In this document: one piece after another, positions 58,025-64,000 of the stretch
Position numbering within the stretch: position 1 is the stretch's first letter
Layout of the letters: each line of letters opens with the position of its first letter
From: Mycoplasmoides gallisepticum
GTDB lineage: Bacteria; Bacillota_I; Bacilli_A; Mycoplasmatales; Mycoplasmoidaceae
DNA: 64,000 nt
Assembly: GCF_900476085.1 (NCBI RefSeq)
Contig: NZ_LS991952.1
Coordinates: 372,001 to 436,000, forward strand
Reading direction: 5' to 3'
Made by a program: the position numbers and the translations under genes
Notes under the pieces: generated by a model
Database searches by the model: none
What the model was told of the DNA's origin: nothing
What the model saw: only the letters and a program-made list of their open reading frames with translations

Positions 58025-58789
58025 TTAGTCGTTTCTCACTAATTCAACGATATAATTGTAACGTGGATTTAAAACGTAAACTTTATCGTACTCCTCTCCA
58101 TCTCTTGCATATTTATTTATTGAATAAGCAAATAGTTGTGCTCTGTCTTCAAGAGAAATAGAAGCGTCTTTTTTAGTTTTGAAATCAATTAAACAATTGT
58201 TAATCAGTAAATCGGAATCACCTTTAATCACCAGCTTGTTTTTGTATAAAACATGACCTGCTGGGTGAAAATCAATAGATGTAATGGTAGGAAATTTCGA
58301 GTAAATCAGTTTTAGAGCTATATCAGATAATATTCTCGCCTTATTAATTATTAAATTTTTATGCTCTTTGATTTCCTCTGTATAACCCATACCAGATCTA
58401 TAAATAATATCTGGTTCATATAAATAAAAGGCTAGATCTTCATCGCTCAAATTTTTGTATTTTTGTTTCTTAACATCATCAAAAAATTTAAGTTCTTCTA
58501 AATCAACATTCAAGTTTCTGGCAAGTTTGATTTTTGTAAGATATTCACTCACTCCACCACAAATAGCTGGATGTTCTTCTTTTCGCACATCAATGTAATT
58601 TTCTTTAAACATTTTACCCTTTACAACTAGAGCATTACTCTTGTAGAACTCTTCCAACCCAGTATCTTTTAGTTTTGGGTTTTTTAAATAATGAGTTACA
58701 GCTCAGCCAAAAAATATTGTTTTACTTAAATTCATGAGTAAATTTTCATATTCCTTATATAAATCTGACATTTTTTGTTTATTTTGCAT
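58025..58789 (-). CDS. RecB/Cas4-like PD-(D/E)XK nuclease
   Basis: A 254-residue protein from ATG 58787-58789 (two TGA as Trp near the N-terminus). The C-terminal half carries the nuclease motifs in order: Asp193 in KGDSDLLI, Asp202-x-Lys204 in LIDFKTKK, and QLFAY (Gln218, Tyr222), the QxxxY motif of RecB, AddB and Cas4 nucleases. The order and spacing make it a probable active single-strand or end-directed DNA nuclease. No helicase domain and no cysteine cluster of Cas4 are visible. It stands alone inside a segment bounded by inverted repeats, so it looks like cargo of a mobile element or a phage-derived gene. The ribosome site is AAGGAATAAAA. Confidence 0.78.
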
Positions 58790-58801
58790 TTTTATTCCTT
58801 T

Positions 58802-59050
58802 CTAATATTCACTTAATTCTTTAAAAGTTCGATAATCTCAGGAGTGATTTAACAAATATTGAACTCCTTTAATTACTAAGGCCATAAAGTCTCTTGTATC
58901 TTTAACCAATCCCTTTGTAAATTTCTTCTCACTTAAATCTTCTCTAATATCTTAAAAAAGTATTTTTTATATTTTACTTAACTTTTTAAATGCTTCATAA
59001 ATTACTTCTCTATGAAAATAATGTGCGATTGCATTAACTTTTTTCTTAAA
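58802..59050 (-). pseudogene. Remnant of an unknown gene upstream of the nuclease gene
   Basis: One frame on the minus strand reads through two TAA codons (near 58952 and 58967), giving two coherent pieces: NAIAHYFHREVIYEAFKKLS, then REDLSEKKFTKGLVKDTRDF and on to HSWDYRTFKELSEY, ending at TAG 58802-58804. It is in the same frame as the nuclease gene and just upstream. No start is visible. Unknown family. Confidence 0.5.
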
Positions 59051-59066
59051 AAAAAAGCATATTTGA

Positions 59067-59116
59067 TAAACTAGGGCACGAAAAATTGATTTGTCAATTT
59101 TTCGTGCCCTAGTTTA
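59067..59116. repeat. Perfect 23-bp inverted repeat with 4-base loop
   Basis: 59067-59089 is the exact complement of 59094-59116, loop TTTG. It lies 11 bases beyond the arcA stop. It could terminate arcA, but the T run is short. Both arms start with the TAAACTAGGGCACG end sequence, so it may be two element ends joined back to back. Confidence 0.85.
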
Positions 59117-59127
59117 AAGCTCACCTT

Positions 59128-60339
<1,212 letters not shown>

Positions 60340-60378
60340 AAACTTTCTTCTTAATTATTATTGTGCTAAACCAAATCC

Positions 60379-61365
60379 TTATTCTTTAAGCAAGTAATCA
60401 GTTGCTCTAAGATAAGGGTTGATCGTATCATTGATATGTTTGATTGCTACTGTTGCTTCATACATACCTGATAAGATCAGATTAGGCCGTTTACTAAAAT
60501 TACTAGCTAAACCGATTGCATAGATATTAGGATCTGAGGTTTGGTGGTGATGGTTGATCACAAAATTATTATTTAAATCTTGTTCTAGATGATCAAAACA
60601 CTCAAGTGATTTTAATGGTTTTAAACCATATTGAACGATCAGATAATCAAAGTTTAATTGGGTTGATTCACCGCTTTGATTATCTTTAAAACTAATCTTA
60701 TTATCTTTGATCAGTTCGATCGTTTGATCAAGATATTGGTTAATTGGTTTTTTATTAATTAGATCAACCAATGCTTGAGCTGCACGGTATTTGTGGTTGC
60801 GGTGGATGATTGATAGTGATTTAGCGATCTTTAGATCGGCTAGTTGATTTATCAATTCAACAGCACTATCACCCCCACCTAGAAAACATAGATCCTTATT
60901 TTGGTATTGAGTTAGATCGTTAATCTTATAATGAATACAATCAAGGTTTTGATCTTGGATTAGTTCGTCCTTTAATTTAATTGGTTCAAACCCACCATTA
61001 CCAGTGGCTAAAATAATTTTTTTAGCTTTAACGTGTTGGTTATCTGATAACTTTAGTTCAAAAAGTTGTTGATCATCTAAATAGTTTTGTTCTTGAATTG
61101 TCGTATTATGTAAATAAGTTATTAACCCTTGAGTAATGTAGGGTTTTTGTTGTTGGTACAACTGATCAACAAAATCCTTAGCTAAGATCCCATTAGCGGT
61201 GGGAAAATCGTAGATCTTTTTAAAGGGATAAACGTGTGCTGGTTGACCACCAATTCGGTCGGTCATCTCGATAACTAAAGAGCTTAACCCCTTCATAGCA
61301 CCATAACTAGCACAGTAAATTCCGCTAGTTCCAGCCCCTAAAACAATTAGGTCATATATATTCAT
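60379..61365 (-). CDS. Ferredoxin/flavodoxin-NADP(+) reductase (YumC/TrxR-like type)
   Basis: A 328-residue flavoprotein. FAD-binding GAGTSGIYCA at the start, the NAD(P) motif GGGDSAVE in the middle, and the C-terminal FAD motif YAIGLAS. The redox CxxC of thioredoxin reductase is absent (the ATGNGG region has no cysteine pair), which separates it from TrxB and matches the YumC-type reductase. It passes electrons from NADPH to a flavodoxin or ferredoxin. The flavodoxin at 40.2 kb is the obvious partner, with IspG as an electron sink. Next to arcA but with no evident link to it. Confidence 0.88.
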   Translation of the reverse strand: MNIYDLIVLGAGTSGIYCASYGAMKGLSSLVIEMTDRIGGQPAHVYPFKKIYDFPTANGILAKDFVDQLYQQQKPYITQGLITYLHNTTIQEQNYLDDQQLFELKLSDNQHVKAKKIILATGNGGFEPIKLKDELIQDQNLDCIHYKINDLTQYQNKDLCFLGGGDSAVELINQLADLKIAKSLSIIHRNHKYRAAQALVDLINKKPINQYLDQTIELIKDNKISFKDNQSGESTQLNFDYLIVQYGLKPLKSLECFDHLEQDLNNNFVINHHHQTSDPNIYAIGLASNFSKRPNLILSGMYEATVAIKHINDTINPYLRATDYLLKE

Positions 61366-61427
61366 TTATTTTTAAATATAATATAATAATTTAGATATTT
61401 ATATTTTATATAAAATTTTAGTTTTTG

Positions 61428-63119
61428 ATGTCTAATACTGATAAAGTTTTTAGTTTTGATGAAAGTTCAAAAGAACAAATTCTTCAAGATTTTGATAATT
61501 ACAAAGCTGAATATTGTACCAGCACATTTTTAGCACAACACCCACAAGCTTCTGAGTATGATTTACGCGACTTTTTAGAAAGTGCAAAAAGAAGCTATCT
61601 TCGAGCTAAACGCAATCATATGTCAGATGAATTATGATTAGAACATCTACATAAATTCATTAAGAGCTACAAGCTAGTGGCGCCATTACAAAGAGAATTA
61701 GATAAGTTGATTCTAAATAAAGACTTTACCAATCTAGAACTAGAAAAAGCTGAATTAGCTAAACAAAAAGCTGAACTAGAAAAAGAACGGATCGCTTTTT
61801 TAAACGAACAAAATGAGTTTATTCAAAATGGGAAATCAAAACATTTTGATCATATTGTTACTGCATCAGAATACGAAGCAACAAAGAAAGAATTAGAACT
61901 AAAATACTATAAAGAGATCGAAGCGATCAAAAACAAACATCAAGAAGAATTAGTCAAAAACCAAGAAGAAACTAAGAAGATCTTTGATGAAGAAATCAAT
62001 AACATCAAAGATTTTTATGATCGTAAACTAGAAAAGGTTTCAAGCTATTACAACAAACTAAAAGAGAAGTTAGCTGAACTTAAAGAAGATAATAATAAGT
62101 TAATTAGTGAGATCTATGAGCGTGATTTGGTTAGTGAAAATCAGCTTGCACTAAGAACTAAAGATTATTATGAAGAGATAGAAAAAGTTAGAAAGATCTT
62201 AAGAAACTACGAAGTTTTATCTTTTGAATTAAAAACTAAGATCAAAGAAAAAGATTATCTACTTAACCAATTAAAAAATAAACTAAAACACAAAGACGAT
62301 GAATTTAAGAAATTCATTAAAGATCAACCTGAGATCGTTAACCAACTAATTAATGATGGGATTAAACAAGGTGTTAAGGTTAAGTTTAATCAGTTAGAAA
62401 CTAAATTAAAAGAACAAGTTAAACAGTATGAAGATACTGTTGGTCGTACTTATGAAAAACATAAGAACGAAGTTGATAAGATCTTAATTGCCAATGAAAC
62501 CAAGGTTGAAGTGATGAAAAACGCTTTAATCCAAGCTGAAGAAACAGCTAAATTGACAACTAATGAGCTTGAACGAATTAAGTCTGAGTATGATCTAGTG
62601 ATCTATACTAACCGCGAACTTAATGAAGCAATTAAAGTCGAACAAGAAAGAGCTAAAGAGTTAGCAGCTAAAGTTGAGATGCTTACAGCTGAAAACAAAG
62701 ATCTAGATAAATTAAATAATTTATTAGTAAAAAAATACAACGATAATGATCATTTATTATCTGTGTCAAAATCAATCTCAGAACAACTAGATAAGATTAA
62801 TGCTTCACAACTATCACTACAAAAGGTTTTACAAACTAGTGATGATGATAAAACCAACCAAAAGATCATCGATCTAAATAAAGCGATCGATCAAGTTAAT
62901 GCAACTTACAAACGTTCTAAAGCATTAAAAAACGAACCGATTGAATTACCTAAAACAACCCCAACTAAAGGTAAGATCATTGAATACATCGATGAGGATG
63001 AAGGTTTAGATTCACAATGAGCTAGACAGTTCTCTGAAGCCACTAAGAGAATTAAAGAAAAGAAGCTTAATAAGAAAAAGAAAGCACTATTAGATAAAGA
63101 AATTAGTGAATTTAAATAA
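61428..63119 (+). CDS. Coiled-coil protein of unknown function, possible cytoskeletal component
   Basis: A 563-residue protein; two TGA codons (near 61635 and 63018) are Trp. Residues 1-85 are a small folded part (VFSFDESSKEQILQDFDNY); from there to about 480 is almost continuous coiled coil; the end is basic (RIKEKKLNKKKKALL). No membrane segment. The composition resembles the organelle proteins at 43-56 kb. ATG 61428 is preferred to a TTG one codon upstream. It is divergent from the reductase gene. Family not recognised. Confidence 0.82.
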
Positions 63120-63139
63120 TCGTTATATTAAAATAATCT

Positions 63140-63220
63140 AGCCATTACAACAATTAACACGAACCATGTCAGGTCAGAAATGAAGCAGCATTAAGTATCT
63201 TAATTGTGTGTAATGGCTTT
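63140..63220 (+). ncRNA. ffs: Signal recognition particle RNA (4.5S type)
   Basis: An outer stem GCCATTAC (63141-63148) with GTAATGGC, an inner helix, and the conserved apical part ATGTCAGGTCAGAAATGAAG followed by CAGCA, which binds the Ffh M domain. A T run ends it. TATATT at 63124-63129 is placed correctly as a -10 box. Its protein partner Ffh is at 2.6-4.0 kb. Confidence 0.93.
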
Positions 63221-63270
63221 TTTATTTATTAGAATATAATAATTAACCCTTATTGAAGGGAATAGTCGCG

Positions 63271-64000
63271 ATGGATAATAAAAATAATAATAAACGCAAC
63301 CGGTTTTACTTTAATCAACGTCAACCTCACCGACGGCCAAAAATGAGCAACCTTAGTGAGTTTGATTTAGATATTATTAAAGAGCTTGGTCTTGATGATG
63401 ATGAATCAACAAAAAGTAAACAAAAATCATCATTTGATGATGATGCCGACTTTTTGGATGATGTCATTAGTGATTATGACAATTGAGAGAAGAAAAAACC
63501 TCAAGAAGCTAAAAAAACCGTTAATGATGATCAAACTGTTTTAAGCGATCATCAAGATGATGACAATGATGAAGACGATCTAAATTTTGAAATCCACCGC
63601 TCAAAATATTTTAGTTCTAATACAGACCAAACTAAAGACAAGCCAGTTAATAATGATAAAACCCGTTTTGTTGGCCAAGATTTTGGTGATCAAGAACTAA
63701 TCCAAGCTTATACAAAAAACTTAAGTTCATACATTAATGATCATGATGATGAACAAGTAATCGAACCAAAAACTGAACCAACTGAAGATAATAATCCAAC
63801 CCAAAGTTTTAGTAGTAAACCTATCGATGAATTAACCAATGAAAAAACTGATATTATTACTAAAACTGCTCAAGAAGACGATGATGAATACTTAATCACC
63901 AAAAACGATAGTGATTATAGTTTTGAATCAACCGATCAACCCCTAGAAGAACCCCAAGTCGATCTAACTGATCTATTAGATGATGATCAACTTGTTCAAC
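63271..64000 (+). CDS. Acidic protein, 3' end outside window
   Basis: At least 243 residues from ATG 63271. A basic start (NNKRNRFYFNQRQPHRRPK) is followed by a long Asp/Glu/Asn-rich, low-complexity run (DDDESTKSKQK, DDDNDEDD, EDDDEYL) without membrane segments. One TGA (63484) is Trp. It resembles the acidic domains of the mycoplasma cytoskeleton-associated proteins, but no named family is recognised and the informative part may lie beyond the window. It follows the SRP RNA by 50 bases. Confidence 0.75.

Larger units (their letters stand above)
57820..59116. mobile_element. Candidate 1.3-kb element bounded by inverted repeats, carrying a nuclease gene
   Basis: The first 26 bases (57820-57845, starting TAAACTGGGACACAAAAT) match the minus-strand reading of 59091-59116 (starting TAAACTAGGGCACGAAAA) at 21 positions. 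A 3-base AAG flanks both ends directly (57817-57819 and 59117-59119). Inside are the RecB-like nuclease gene, two gene remnants and a terminator. No intact transposase is present. The ends look like insertion-sequence termini; the element type is not identified. Confidence 0.5.

Overview
The window reads as chromosome of a wall-less bacterium of the Mycoplasma pneumoniae group, most likely Mycoplasma gallisepticum or a close relative. Almost every conserved gene contains in-frame TGA codons at positions where the family has tryptophan (genetic code 4). The DNA is A+T rich, with short intergenic gaps and T-run hairpin terminators. The gene set fits the M. gallisepticum clade: a P65/HMW2 attachment-organelle locus, a papain-like CysP protease, arginine deiminase, and IspG of the MEP isoprenoid pathway. 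The species call is inference; no marker rRNA is present.

Layout. 1-2.0 kb: an ABC-2 exporter (ATPase cut by the window edge, plus permease). 2.1-6.5 kb, minus strand: an Ohr/OsmC peroxidase, then the run glyA-tyrS-ffh. 6.7-10.7 kb: accessory DNA with a decayed IS1634-family element, a two-repeat CRISPR-like remnant, a His-rich gene fragment and an intact IS256-family element with 8-bp target duplications. 10.9-12.6 kb: cysP. 12.7-15.4 kb: rplM-rpsI, then ispG-upp. 15.5-17.2 kb: a DUF31 serine-protease-like lipoprotein. 17.4-26.3 kb: a complete F1Fo ATP synthase operon (atpI-like, B, E, F, H, A, G, D, C) followed by two overlapping genes with acyltransferase-like features. 26.4-33.3 kb: tRNA-Ile, tRNA-Ala, degV, gap-pgk, an amino-acid permease, a coiled-coil protein and rpsU. 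33.4-40.8 kb: tRNA-His, a large secreted protein, trmB-trmL, ileS and a flavodoxin.

40.9-56.6 kb is the most specialised part. It holds a P65-like protein, a 1926-residue HMW2-like coiled coil, and three more large proteins, one of which looks like an AAA ATPase that has lost its nucleotide-binding lysine. Together they probably build the attachment/gliding organelle core. 56.7-59.1 kb is a minus-strand accessory stretch: a two-gene unit whose first product has a double-glycine-type leader, and a RecB-like nuclease lying in a 1.3-kb segment bounded by 26-base imperfect inverted repeats. 59.1-64 kb: arcA and a ferredoxin/flavodoxin-NADP reductase (minus strand), then a coiled-coil protein, the SRP RNA and the start of an acidic protein cut by the window end.

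How it fits together. Energy comes from glycolysis (gap, pgk) and arginine (arcA), with the ATP synthase probably running as a proton pump. Flavodoxin plus its reductase can feed electrons to IspG. SRP RNA and Ffh are both here. CysP, the DUF31 protein and the organelle proteins form the host-interaction set. Many conserved genes would look split at TGA under the standard code; they are reported here as whole genes.
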